A stretch of 9,379 bases of DNA from an uncultured Ruminococcus sp. (GTDB lineage: Bacteria; Bacillota; Clostridia; Oscillospirales; Acutalibacteraceae): positions 1-9,379 of the forward strand of contig CACYDE010000283.1 in the NCBI GenBank assembly GCA_902773045.1, written 5' to 3'. Every line of letters begins with the position of its first letter. Positions within the stretch are counted from its first letter, which is position 1. This document shows positions 1 to 7,125 of this stretch, piece by piece. The notes below the pieces were generated by a model that worked only from the letters and a program-made list of their open reading frames with translations, was not told the origin of the DNA and did not search any database. Position numbers and translations under genes: made by a program.

Positions 1-138
1 TCATACTTCTTCAAAAAATGTCACTTTATTTCCTTTAGCCTCGTTGATGCGTACTTCTGCTGTTCATTGAACTTGGAAACTGGTGTTTATATAATTTTAC
101 AGAGAAAAATAATCAACCGTCTGCTGTTCTGTAAAACG
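1..138. other. Intergenic stretch downstream of the aro operon, no convincing gene
   Basis: No complete gene is visible. On the minus strand a short open frame of about 20 codons runs from just after an in-frame TGA (near position 66) to a TGA at 1-3, reading like a protein tail (ending KVTFFEEV). It has no start codon with a ribosome binding site, so it may be chance or the tail of a decayed gene. The 10-base word TCTGCTGTTC occurs twice (56-65 and 120-129). On the minus strand a weak hairpin (arms 116-120 and 136-140) is followed by a T-rich run, which could help stop transcription of the operon. Confidence 0.35.
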
Positions 139-156
139 GTAACGTTCAAACGTTAC
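139..156 (-). terminator. Perfect palindrome overlapping the stop codon of the last operon gene; possible terminator
   Basis: The 18 bases GTAACGTTCAAACGTTAC form an inverted repeat with 8-base arms and a 2-base centre. In minus-strand RNA this can fold as a 7-bp stem with a UUGA loop. It is followed by CGUUUUAC and, further on, a T-rich stretch (minus strand, about 100-112). The arm includes the stop codon of the ANTAR gene (153-155). The stem is only moderately stable and the U-run is short, so this is either a weak intrinsic terminator ending the aro operon or a protein-binding palindrome. It shares two bases with the alternative hairpin at 116-140. Confidence 0.45.
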
Positions 157-734
157 AATTCATGAGAAACATAGGTTTTAAGTATCTGACGCGCAACTTC
201 GATTTTCGGGATCCTCATATCCATCGCCTGCTTTTCGATGTATTTATGCGCTCTTTCTTCACTTATCGCTAAGTACTGCATCAGCAAAAACTTTGCTCTG
301 TTGATTATTTTTGTTTCTTCAAGGCTTGATTTGAGCCTTTCATTTTCTTTCGTAAGTCCCGCGTAGCGTTTCTGAGCAGCCCTCACCACACCAAGAGACT
401 GTCTGAACAGCATTTTGTTTATAGGTTTGGGAACAACTATTATCCCGTAATCTATAACTTTTTTTCCCACAAATCCGGCTTTGTCCGCCTGAACAAGAAG
501 AACAACGCCGCATACTGTTTCTTTGCTTATCCTGACCGCGAGATCGATTCCGTCCCGGCCTTCTATCGGTGTATTGATAACGACTGTATCATATATTGTG
601 TCGTTTAATAATTCAAGCGCACCTTTCGAATCATTGACTACCTTTTCAACTGTGTAGGAATTTTCTTCAAGCAGTTCCTTCAGAACGGCAACCGACGTCG
701 AGGGTCTTGAAACAAGAAGCGCCTTATTCTTCAT
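153..734 (-). CDS. ANTAR-domain regulator with degenerate receiver domain
   Basis: This is a 193-residue response-regulator-like protein. Residues 1-115 have the alternating pattern of a CheY-like receiver and keep the Lys-Pro near the end (K103-P104). However, the acidic pair after the first strand is replaced by S9-R10, the phospho-accepting Asp by N54 (VVINTP), and the switch Thr/Ser appears absent (LLVQA). It is therefore probably a pseudo-receiver that is not phosphorylated. A helical linker (about 118-140) leads into an ANTAR domain (about 130-190) with typical features: INRAK, LMQ, ISEERAHKYI and EVARQIL. ANTAR domains of this family bind paired hexaloop hairpins in RNA and prevent transcription termination. 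The start is an ATG preceded by a GGTGG site 6 bases away, 27 bases after pheA, so it is the last gene of the aro operon. The signal and the RNA target are unknown; control of its own operon is inference. Confidence 0.88.
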   Translation of the reverse strand: MKNKALLVSRPSTSVAVLKELLEENSYTVEKVVNDSKGALELLNDTIYDTVVINTPIEGRDGIDLAVRISKETVCGVVLLVQADKAGFVGKKVIDYGIIVVPKPINKMLFRQSLGVVRAAQKRYAGLTKENERLKSSLEETKIINRAKFLLMQYLAISEERAHKYIEKQAMDMRIPKIEVARQILKTYVSHEL

Positions 735-761
735 ACAGATCCACCGCCTTAAAATTAATCA

Positions 762-1883
762 TCAATAATTTCCGAGGAACGAAAATTCGGCAAGCTCCTC
801 CGACAGAGAACACAGCATTCTGCAATTCTCCGCGTTACGGACATTACCCGTAAAGTCAAGATAGAACATATATTCAAACTGTGCGTCGGGAATAGGTCTT
901 GACTCGATTTTAGTCAGATCGAATCCATGAGAAGCAAACCTGCACAAAACATTGTAAAGAGAACCCGGTCGATGAGAAAGCGTAAAGCAAAGGGATATTT
1001 TATCCGCCTTTTCCGTTATAATAGCTTTTTTCGAGATGACAATAAACCTTGTGCAGTTGTTGTCGGTGTTCTGAATATTCTTGTCAAGAACTTTGAGTCC
1101 GAATTCATCGGCAGCCGCTTTGGTGCAGATAGCCGCCCAGTTAATTCTTTTTTCTTCGGCAACTGTTTTCGCCGCCACAGACGTGCTTCCGACTTTTTTC
1201 GTCGTAAATCCGTTTTCACTCAAAAAAAGTGAACATTGAGAAAGTCCCTGCTCATGGGAAAGAACATGTTCGATGTTTGAAATATCTGTCTGAGGAATGG
1301 CGCACAGACAATGCTCGATCGGAAGATCTATCTCTCCGACAATATAATACCTGTACTTCAAAATAAGGTCGTATACTCTCGAAACGGAACCTGCCGTACT
1401 GTTCTCAACGGGGAGAACTCCGAAATTGCAGCGGTCGCTTTCCACCGCCTCAAAAACCTTGTCAAAGTTTCTTTCAAGACTTATGTTCGCGTTCGGAAAA
1501 AATCCTAATGCAGCAAGATGAGAATTGGAACCTGCCCCTCCAAGGCACGCAACTTTCCATTCCGTTCCGGTTCTGTCAAGAGTATTTTCCGCGCCTCTGA
1601 TAATATTTCTGAGACTGCTGTCACCGTTTATTATGGTATATTGCAGGTCTCTTGAAAGCTCCATTATAGTTCCGTAGAGAAGACGGGCATATTTTCCGTA
1701 ATCTCCGCCGAGGGATTCGACCTTGTTCAGCACTTCGTCTTCCCTTTTTGCGTTGAGTATCGGAGTTTTTGACTCGATCTTACTTTCCGCGACCCTGACC
1801 GAACAATCCATTCTTCTTTTGAAAAGCTCGACTATTTCTCTGTCGATAGAATCTATTTCAGTTCTTATATCTTTTAAATCCAT
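762..1883 (-). CDS. pheA: Bifunctional chorismate mutase / prephenate dehydratase (P-protein)
   Basis: This cytoplasmic enzyme converts chorismate to prephenate and then to phenylpyruvate, the phenylalanine branch. Its 373 residues match the usual length of the fused protein. Residues 1-90 form an AroQ-type mutase: R7, R24, K35, R47 and Q81 sit at the spacings of the E. coli active-site residues, while the Asp that normally precedes the last Arg is N44. Residues about 109-285 are the dehydratase, with GVLPVENSTAGSV (155-167), SHEQGLSQC (209-217) and the catalytic T278-R279-F280. Residues about 295-373 are an ACT domain with RPGSL (305-309) and ESRP (327-330), the phenylalanine-binding signature, so end-product inhibition by Phe is expected. 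The ATG has an AGAGG site about 8 bases upstream. It lies 33 bases after aroC and 27 before the ANTAR gene. Confidence 0.95.
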   Translation of the reverse strand: MDLKDIRTEIDSIDREIVELFKRRMDCSVRVAESKIESKTPILNAKREDEVLNKVESLGGDYGKYARLLYGTIMELSRDLQYTIINGDSSLRNIIRGAENTLDRTGTEWKVACLGGAGSNSHLAALGFFPNANISLERNFDKVFEAVESDRCNFGVLPVENSTAGSVSRVYDLILKYRYYIVGEIDLPIEHCLCAIPQTDISNIEHVLSHEQGLSQCSLFLSENGFTTKKVGSTSVAAKTVAEEKRINWAAICTKAAADEFGLKVLDKNIQNTDNNCTRFIVISKKAIITEKADKISLCFTLSHRPGSLYNVLCRFASHGFDLTKIESRPIPDAQFEYMFYLDFTGNVRNAENCRMLCSLSEELAEFSFLGNY

Positions 1884-1916
1884 TATGTAACCTCTGTTTA
1901 TCCCTGCCGTAATTTA

Positions 1917-2990
1917 TCACAGCATATTTATGACCGCTATTGCCGCAGCCGCTTCTATCACCGAAACCGCACGGGTGACAATGCACGGATCGTGTCTTCC
2001 TTTGACCGAAAGCTTTGTATTTTCTCCGCTTTGAAGATCTATAGTATTCTGTTCAATTGAAATTGACGCAGTGGGCTTGATCGCAGCTCTGAAAAGGATC
2101 GGCATTCCGCTTGTGATCCCTCCGAGAGCGCCTCCGTGATTGTTTGTTTTTGTAAGGACCTTTCCGTTTTCATCGTAATAGAACTCGTCGTTGTTTTCCG
2201 AACCGACCGAGTGAGATCCCGCAAATCCCGAACCGAATTCGATTCCCTTGACTGCCGGAACACCGAAGACTATTGAAGAGATAACGTTTTCAACTCCTCC
2301 GAACATCGGCTCGCCGATCCCGGCAGGCATTCCCTGAACGATACATTCAACGATTCCTCCGACGCTGTCGCCCTTAACTCTGACCGCATCGACCTGCGCT
2401 CTGAGCTCGTCTTCCTTTTCCGGATCAACCAGCGCAAACTTTTCTCCGTTGAGACGCTCGATCAGCTCGGCAGATATCCCCGTAGGCTCAAACGGACTGT
2501 CATAAGCATTTCCTATCGAGTAAATGTGAGCGGCGATATCTATTCCGCGGCGCTTTAATATCTGGCGTATTACCGCTCCCGCAAAAACAAGATTTGCAGT
2601 AAGCCTTCCCGAAAAATGACCGCCGCCCCTGACGTCGTTATACCCCTCATAACGAAGATATGCCGTGTAGTCCGAATGACCGGGTCTCGGCGAAGTCATA
2701 ATATTTCCGTAATCCGCAGACCGTGTGTTTGTGTTATAGATCACCGCAGCAAGCGGCGCACCTGTTGTCACTCCGTTAAGAAGACCCGAAAGGATCTCGG
2801 GTTTGTCGGCTTCCTTCCGGGGAGTTGCCGTCTTGTCGTTGCCGGGCGCTCTCCTTGCCATTTGTCTGTATACTTCGTCCATATCTATTTTTTCTCCGCT
2901 CGGAAGACCGTCGATCACAACGCCGATCGCCGTTCCGTGACTCTCTCCGAAAACGGATATTTTAACTTTGTTTCCAAAAGCTGAACCCAT
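1917..2990 (-). CDS. aroC: Chorismate synthase
   Basis: This enzyme makes chorismate from 5-enolpyruvylshikimate 3-phosphate by anti-1,4 elimination of phosphate, and needs reduced FMN. Family signatures are clear: FGESHG with catalytic H18 near the N-terminus, RRAPGND further on, RGGGHFSGRLTA in the middle, and RHDPCIVTRA close to the C-terminus with the second catalytic His. Its 357 residues fit the family. The open frame could begin at a TTG (2996), but the GAGAGG site (about 3000-3005) is only 3 bases from that TTG and 9 bases from the ATG at 2990. The ATG is therefore chosen, giving MGSAFG. It sits between aroA (27 bases upstream) and pheA (33 bases downstream), supplying chorismate directly to the enzymes encoded around it. 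No flavin reductase domain is fused, so reduced flavin must come from elsewhere. Confidence 0.96.
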   Translation of the reverse strand: MGSAFGNKVKISVFGESHGTAIGVVIDGLPSGEKIDMDEVYRQMARRAPGNDKTATPRKEADKPEILSGLLNGVTTGAPLAAVIYNTNTRSADYGNIMTSPRPGHSDYTAYLRYEGYNDVRGGGHFSGRLTANLVFAGAVIRQILKRRGIDIAAHIYSIGNAYDSPFEPTGISAELIERLNGEKFALVDPEKEDELRAQVDAVRVKGDSVGGIVECIVQGMPAGIGEPMFGGVENVISSIVFGVPAVKGIEFGSGFAGSHSVGSENNDEFYYDENGKVLTKTNNHGGALGGITSGMPILFRAAIKPTASISIEQNTIDLQSGENTKLSVKGRHDPCIVTRAVSVIEAAAAIAVINML

Positions 2991-3017
2991 TGCCAAACAC
3001 CTCTCAAAAATAACGAT

Positions 3018-4274
3018 TTATTTACTCAGACCGCCCAGAGATCTGTAATCGTCGAAAAATTCACGATATGATTTTGTAATGCTCTCTCTATCGGTCACAG
3101 TGATCTCTTCTTCGCTTCCGAGAGCGGCTATCGCCATGGACATTACTATTCTGTGATCGTTGAAGCCTTTCGCACAGCCGCCTTTAAGCTTTTTTACACC
3201 TTCTATCAGCAGACCGTCGTCTGTTTGAGTCAGCTTTCCGCCGCAGGCATTCAGACATTCCGATATCGCTGCAAGTCTGTCGCTTTCCTTTAATCTTACC
3301 CTTTGAGCGTTATATATCCTCGTAGTTCCCCCCGCCAAAGACGCACAGACAGCCAGAACGGGAACGAGATCGGGGATCTGAGAAGCGTCAATATCTATTC
3401 CTCTCAGTTCTGCGGCTTTGCAGCGGATCCCGTTTTCCGTCTCGGCGACTTCCGCGCCGAATCTTTCCATAAGCGAGACTATTTCCTTGTCGCCCTGACA
3501 CGAATCTTTTTTCACGCCGCTGACGGTTACGTCGCCTCCGACGGCGCCTCCCACAAGGAAAAATGCCGCCTGCGACCAATCCCCCTCGGTCGTGTAACTG
3601 CATGGCTTGTAAGACTGATTGCCTTTAATAATATAATCTTCACCTTTTTGCTCCACGAAAACGCCGAACCTTTTCTGAACCGATAAAGTCATATCTATAT
3701 ACCCTTTCGACTGCAGCGGAGAGGTGAGATGGATCACGCTGTCTCCGTCAAGCAGCGGAAGAGCAAAAAGAAGTCCGGTGATGAACTGGGAGCTTATATT
3801 TCCCGGAACGTCATATTTCCCCGGCTCAAGCTTTCCTTTCACCTCAAAAGGAAGCCCCCCCTCTGTCAGGCACTCGACGCCGTGTTTCGGAAGAAGCTCC
3901 GAATAAACTCCAAGCGGTCTTTCGGGAAGTCTTCCTTTTCCTTTAAAGACTGCGTTTACTCCGCCCGCCGCAGCAACGGAGATAAAAAACCTCACCGTCG
4001 ATCCCGATTCCCGGCAGTCGAGTTCCGCTTTTTCAACTTCAAATATTTTTTCCGAATCGACCGTAATTTTATTGTCCTCTGCCGAGACCTCTGCTCCGAG
4101 GGCTTTTATGCAGTCGATAGTTGCTAAAATATCCTCCGAAAAAGAAACCGGAGAGATCGTGCTTTTTCCTTTTGAAAGCGCCGCGCAGATTATCGCTCTG
4201 TGGACATCGCTTTTTGACGGCGGAACTGTTACCGTTCCGCACAGCCTCGACGGCTTTATCGTTACATCAGACAT
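3018..4274 (-). CDS. aroA: 3-phosphoshikimate 1-carboxyvinyltransferase (EPSP synthase)
   Basis: This enzyme transfers the enolpyruvyl group of phosphoenolpyruvate to shikimate 3-phosphate. Its 418 residues fit the family. Visible motifs are PPSKS with K21, S22 and R26 (substrate binding), DCRESGSTVRFF (86-97; Arg at 88 where many relatives have Gly), GRLPERPL, SSQFITGL, QIPDLVP with the catalytic Asp at about 302, RLKESDRL (327-334, with the catalytic Glu at 330) and NDHRIVMS (from 372). These cover both halves of the inside-out alpha/beta barrel, so the gene looks intact. The ATG is preceded by AAAGGAAG. It follows tyrA by 21 bases and precedes aroC by 27. The glyphosate-contact loop has the usual Gly (G91), so nothing marks it as a tolerant form, though this cannot be decided from sequence alone. 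Confidence 0.96.
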   Translation of the reverse strand: MSDVTIKPSRLCGTVTVPPSKSDVHRAIICAALSKGKSTISPVSFSEDILATIDCIKALGAEVSAEDNKITVDSEKIFEVEKAELDCRESGSTVRFFISVAAAGGVNAVFKGKGRLPERPLGVYSELLPKHGVECLTEGGLPFEVKGKLEPGKYDVPGNISSQFITGLLFALPLLDGDSVIHLTSPLQSKGYIDMTLSVQKRFGVFVEQKGEDYIIKGNQSYKPCSYTTEGDWSQAAFFLVGGAVGGDVTVSGVKKDSCQGDKEIVSLMERFGAEVAETENGIRCKAAELRGIDIDASQIPDLVPVLAVCASLAGGTTRIYNAQRVRLKESDRLAAISECLNACGGKLTQTDDGLLIEGVKKLKGGCAKGFNDHRIVMSMAIAALGSEEEITVTDRESITKSYREFFDDYRSLGGLSK

Positions 4275-4295
4275 AAACGTTCTTCCTTTACCTTT

Positions 4296-5126
4296 TTATT
4301 CTCCGAGTCCCTCTTTTATCAGACGGCTCTGTTTAAGAAGCTCACGAAGCTCTTCGGAGTTTGAATTGTCTATGGAATTCTTGAAAACCGTCAGATTATC
4401 TATCAGAATTTGTAATTCCTCGGACAGCGGCTTCTTGTTGCTCAAAAAAAGATCTGTCCAAAGATTCTCGTTGATAGACGCAACTCTTGAAACATCTCTG
4501 TAGCTTCCTGCCGAAAATCCGACATGATTCGGACAGCACGGACTCTTCACGTAAGCGCATGCAAGAACATGCGGTATCTGAGATGTAAACGCTATCATTC
4601 TGTCATGCTCCTGCGGAGTCGCTTTTCTTATAATTTTAAAACCTATCTCTTTAGCAAGCGAAACAACTGTCTCGACCGCCTCTTCATCGGCTTTGCATGG
4701 AACGGTTATATAACTTGCATTCCGGAAAAGCCCGGCTTCCGAAGCGTCATAGGAAAATTTTTCTTTTCCCGCCATAGGGTGAGATCCGCAATAACGCAGT
4801 CCGTGAGCTTCACAGATCTCCGTCAGTCTTTCGCAGATCTCTGTTTTTATACCGCAAACGTCCGTTATTATACAGTTTTTTTTGAACTTTTCCGCATTAT
4901 CGCTCACAAAGGTAACGATGTGTTCAGGGTACGTACACATATATACGATATCTGCGTTTTTAAGGCTCTCCTCCGTTCCGATCTCATGGATCGCGCCGTC
5001 TTCAAACGCACGTTCAAGAGTTGCGTGCGTTCTGTTTATACCTATAACGCGATGGTCGGTATATTCGGTGAACGCCTTAGCGAGCGAACCTCCGATTATC
5101 CCAAGACCAACTATTGCTATATTCAT
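4296..5126 (-). CDS. tyrA: Prephenate dehydrogenase
   Basis: This enzyme oxidatively decarboxylates prephenate to 4-hydroxyphenylpyruvate, the tyrosine branch. At 276 residues it is a stand-alone dehydrogenase with no ACT or chorismate mutase domain, so feedback control by a fused domain is not expected. The N-terminal Rossmann fold has GLGIIGGS (7-14). The family core shows GSHPMAGKE (114-122), PQEHD (170-174) and TSQIPHVLA with the conserved His at 185. The helical C-terminal half has SAGSYRDVSRVA. After the second strand the sequence is GINRT (29-33) instead of an acidic residue, which favours NADP over NAD (inference). The ATG has an AGAGGTGG site at good spacing. It lies 25 bases after the membrane protein gene and 21 before aroA. 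Confidence 0.94.
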   Translation of the reverse strand: MNIAIVGLGIIGGSLAKAFTEYTDHRVIGINRTHATLERAFEDGAIHEIGTEESLKNADIVYMCTYPEHIVTFVSDNAEKFKKNCIITDVCGIKTEICERLTEICEAHGLRYCGSHPMAGKEKFSYDASEAGLFRNASYITVPCKADEEAVETVVSLAKEIGFKIIRKATPQEHDRMIAFTSQIPHVLACAYVKSPCCPNHVGFSAGSYRDVSRVASINENLWTDLFLSNKKPLSEELQILIDNLTVFKNSIDNSNSEELRELLKQSRLIKEGLGE

Positions 5127-5151
5127 TTCTTTTCCACCTCTACAAAATTAT

Positions 5152-6591
5152 TTAACCGATATCCAAAGCTATCTCACTGAACATCTTCGCTGTGTAGACA
5201 AAAGCCGACAGCACACAAAAAACGACTGTGCTCTTTCCTATCAGTGAAACGACCGCCGCGTGAAGTTTCTTCTCTTTTCTCATCGGCTCACGGTCGATAT
5301 AAAAGCCGTTTATCGCCGCACATGCAAAAATCAGCGGAATGCAGTACCGCATATTCTCCGTACACACGTGCGGATAATTTTTACAGAATATAATATAATT
5401 TCCAAAAATAACCAATATTATAAATGTTATAAAAAGCTTGTCTTCAATTTTCACTTTGCTGTTCTTATACCACATGAAAACAAATGAAATAACGGCAGCC
5501 GCCGCTCTGACCATACTCGTAAAAAACAGCAGAGTGCAAAATGACTGGAGCGTGATGCTTTTCGGAAAGAAGGTTTCTTCATCGAACATTGCATTTTTTA
5601 AAAGTGCGATAACGGGATTCGATTCATTGTAATCATCACCGTTCCATTTCCACTGAGTGAAAGGCGAAGAGAACTGATGCAGCGACCAGTCGGTCAGCCT
5701 TTTCGCAAAAGGAACGTCAATATACTGCTTGGATTTTTCGGAAATCCTCGGGACATAATTCAGCGGCATATCAAATTTCAGATAATTTCTCACCGACCAG
5801 AAAAGTCCGATCGGAACACATATTATACCAAAAATAACAAACTGAGGGATAAGCTTTTTAAACTCTTTGATATTTCGGATAAAAACACAGAGAAAAACGG
5901 CAGCCACAGCAGGCGCAAGCAGACCCACAGCAAGCTTCGTAAACATTCCCAAGCCGATCGAAAAAGCTGTCATGACGATACTCAGCCAATCGCGTTTCCT
6001 CGACCACCTGATCGTAAAATAGATCGCCGTCATGCCGAAGAGCGAAGACAGCATATCGTTATTGATACTTCCCGAAAGAATAATCAGAGTCGGGTGAAAC
6101 GTAACGAATGCGGTCGAATAGATCAGCGAATCACGTTTCATTCCGAGAAGCTTGAGGGATTTATATGCGAAAACTGTAAAAAGCGAGGAGTAGACCGCAG
6201 TTAAAAACTGAAGGGACTCAACTCCGTTCGGCATGAGCGGGATCCCCAGTTTCCGAACCAAAGTCAGCCACACGGCGCATATAATATGATGAAGAGGAGG
6301 ATGGTAGAATTGAAATATCTCACGCGGATCAAAATCCGGAAGAGAATGATTATTCATAAGATACTCTATATATTCCGCGTGACCGGCGTCATTCTCAAAG
6401 AACTTATGAACGTCATGCTGCCTTTCGTCAATACCTGTGTAAATAATATATATCAATCTCAGTATCCAACCTGTAAAAAGTATCAGATAACATGTTATCT
6501 CGGAGTTCAGTTTCTCTTTTTTCTTTAACCGTAATCCCCAAAAAAGAGGTACAAAAAGCAAAACAGTCATTAACCTTGATACAATAACCAC
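5152..6591 (-). CDS. Multi-pass membrane protein, GT39/PMT-like (GT-C fold) glycosyltransferase
   Basis: This 479-residue, very hydrophobic protein has about 11-12 membrane segments by eye. They start with residues 1-20 and 33-51, and the last is about 444-466. Between segments 2 and 3 is a polar loop (about 52-102) rich in acidic and His residues: DERQHD (55-60), DAGHAEYIEYL (68-78), LPDFDP (84-89) and YHPPLHH (96-102). An acidic first outer loop and an HPPL-type motif are typical of GT-C enzymes that use lipid-linked sugars, such as GT39/PMT relatives. A second long outer loop lies at about 270-350. The start is GTG at 6591, with AAAGGGG 7 bases upstream; the ATG at 6572 has a much poorer site. 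It sits inside the aro operon, 24 bases after aroK, with no evident pathway role. Donor and acceptor are unknown; glycosylation of surface proteins or polymers is a guess. Confidence 0.72.
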   Translation of the reverse strand: MVIVSRLMTVLLFVPLFWGLRLKKKEKLNSEITCYLILFTGWILRLIYIIYTGIDERQHDVHKFFENDAGHAEYIEYLMNNHSLPDFDPREIFQFYHPPLHHIICAVWLTLVRKLGIPLMPNGVESLQFLTAVYSSLFTVFAYKSLKLLGMKRDSLIYSTAFVTFHPTLIILSGSINNDMLSSLFGMTAIYFTIRWSRKRDWLSIVMTAFSIGLGMFTKLAVGLLAPAVAAVFLCVFIRNIKEFKKLIPQFVIFGIICVPIGLFWSVRNYLKFDMPLNYVPRISEKSKQYIDVPFAKRLTDWSLHQFSSPFTQWKWNGDDYNESNPVIALLKNAMFDEETFFPKSITLQSFCTLLFFTSMVRAAAAVISFVFMWYKNSKVKIEDKLFITFIILVIFGNYIIFCKNYPHVCTENMRYCIPLIFACAAINGFYIDREPMRKEKKLHAAVVSLIGKSTVVFCVLSAFVYTAKMFSEIALDIG

Positions 6592-6615
6592 TTTACAGCC
6601 CCTTTCAAATTGTAT

Positions 6616-7125
6616 TTATAAGCTGTTGTAAATATCCATAATTTTAAGGCAGACCTTCCTCGGCGATTCCTCCGCGTCGATAACGTAGTCTGCCGCAAGG
6701 TTATAAAGCGGTGTTCTTTGGGACAATAATGTTTTGACCGCCTTTTCCCTATCCTCCCGCTGCAGAAGCGGACGTGATGTGTCATTTCTCAATCGAGTCA
6801 GGACTGTTCCGGAAGAAATATTTAAAAGGAAAACAACGCCGTTCTTTTTAATGGCTTTAACATTTTTTTCGCGAAGAAGCGTTCCGCCTCCCGTCGAGAT
6901 CACGCTGCCTTTGAGTGAAGAAAGCTCTTTGCAGACCTCCAATTCACGCATGCGGAAATATTCCTCGCCTTTCTCTTCGAAAATACGGGAAATAGTCATT
7001 CCCTCTTTTTCCTCTATATATGTATCGGTATCAACAAAACGCATACCGAGTTTTTCCGCAAGCAGATGACCTATAGTACTTTTTCCGCTTCCCATAAATC
7101 CGCACAATACCAGATTTTTTTTCAT
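6616..7125 (-). CDS. aroK: Shikimate kinase
   Basis: This enzyme phosphorylates shikimate with ATP to shikimate 3-phosphate. At 169 residues it has the normal size of a monofunctional kinase. The P-loop is GFMGSGKST (9-17). Shikimate-binding residues stand at the canonical numbers D34, R58 and G79-G80-G81, the lid has R118-P-L-L, and the adenine-side RTPLY is at 137-141. Its ATG overlaps the aroE stop codon (ATGA), so translation of the two is probably coupled. A weak GA-rich stretch inside the end of aroE is the only ribosome binding site seen. The codons after the start contain a run of eight A bases (7115-7122), a possible slippage site but common in this composition. The membrane protein gene follows after 24 bases. 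Confidence 0.95.
   Translation of the reverse strand: MKKNLVLCGFMGSGKSTIGHLLAEKLGMRFVDTDTYIEEKEGMTISRIFEEKGEEYFRMRELEVCKELSSLKGSVISTGGGTLLREKNVKAIKKNGVVFLLNISSGTVLTRLRNDTSRPLLQREDREKAVKTLLSQRTPLYNLAADYVIDAEESPRKVCLKIMDIYNSL

Noticed and set aside
4524..5180. Plus-strand open frame of 218 codons opposite tyrA
   Set aside because: It is a shadow of tyrA; the minus frame has all prephenate dehydrogenase motifs and a good ribosome binding site.
5677..6204. Plus-strand open frame of 175 codons inside the membrane protein gene
   Set aside because: It lies fully antisense to a well-supported gene, has an improbable composition rich in Arg, Lys and His, and no ribosome binding site was evident.
7115..7122. 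Run of eight A bases at the aroK start as a phase-variation switch
   Set aside because: Similar runs occur elsewhere (tyrA, the aroE start) and follow from Lys codons; a housekeeping enzyme is an unlikely target.
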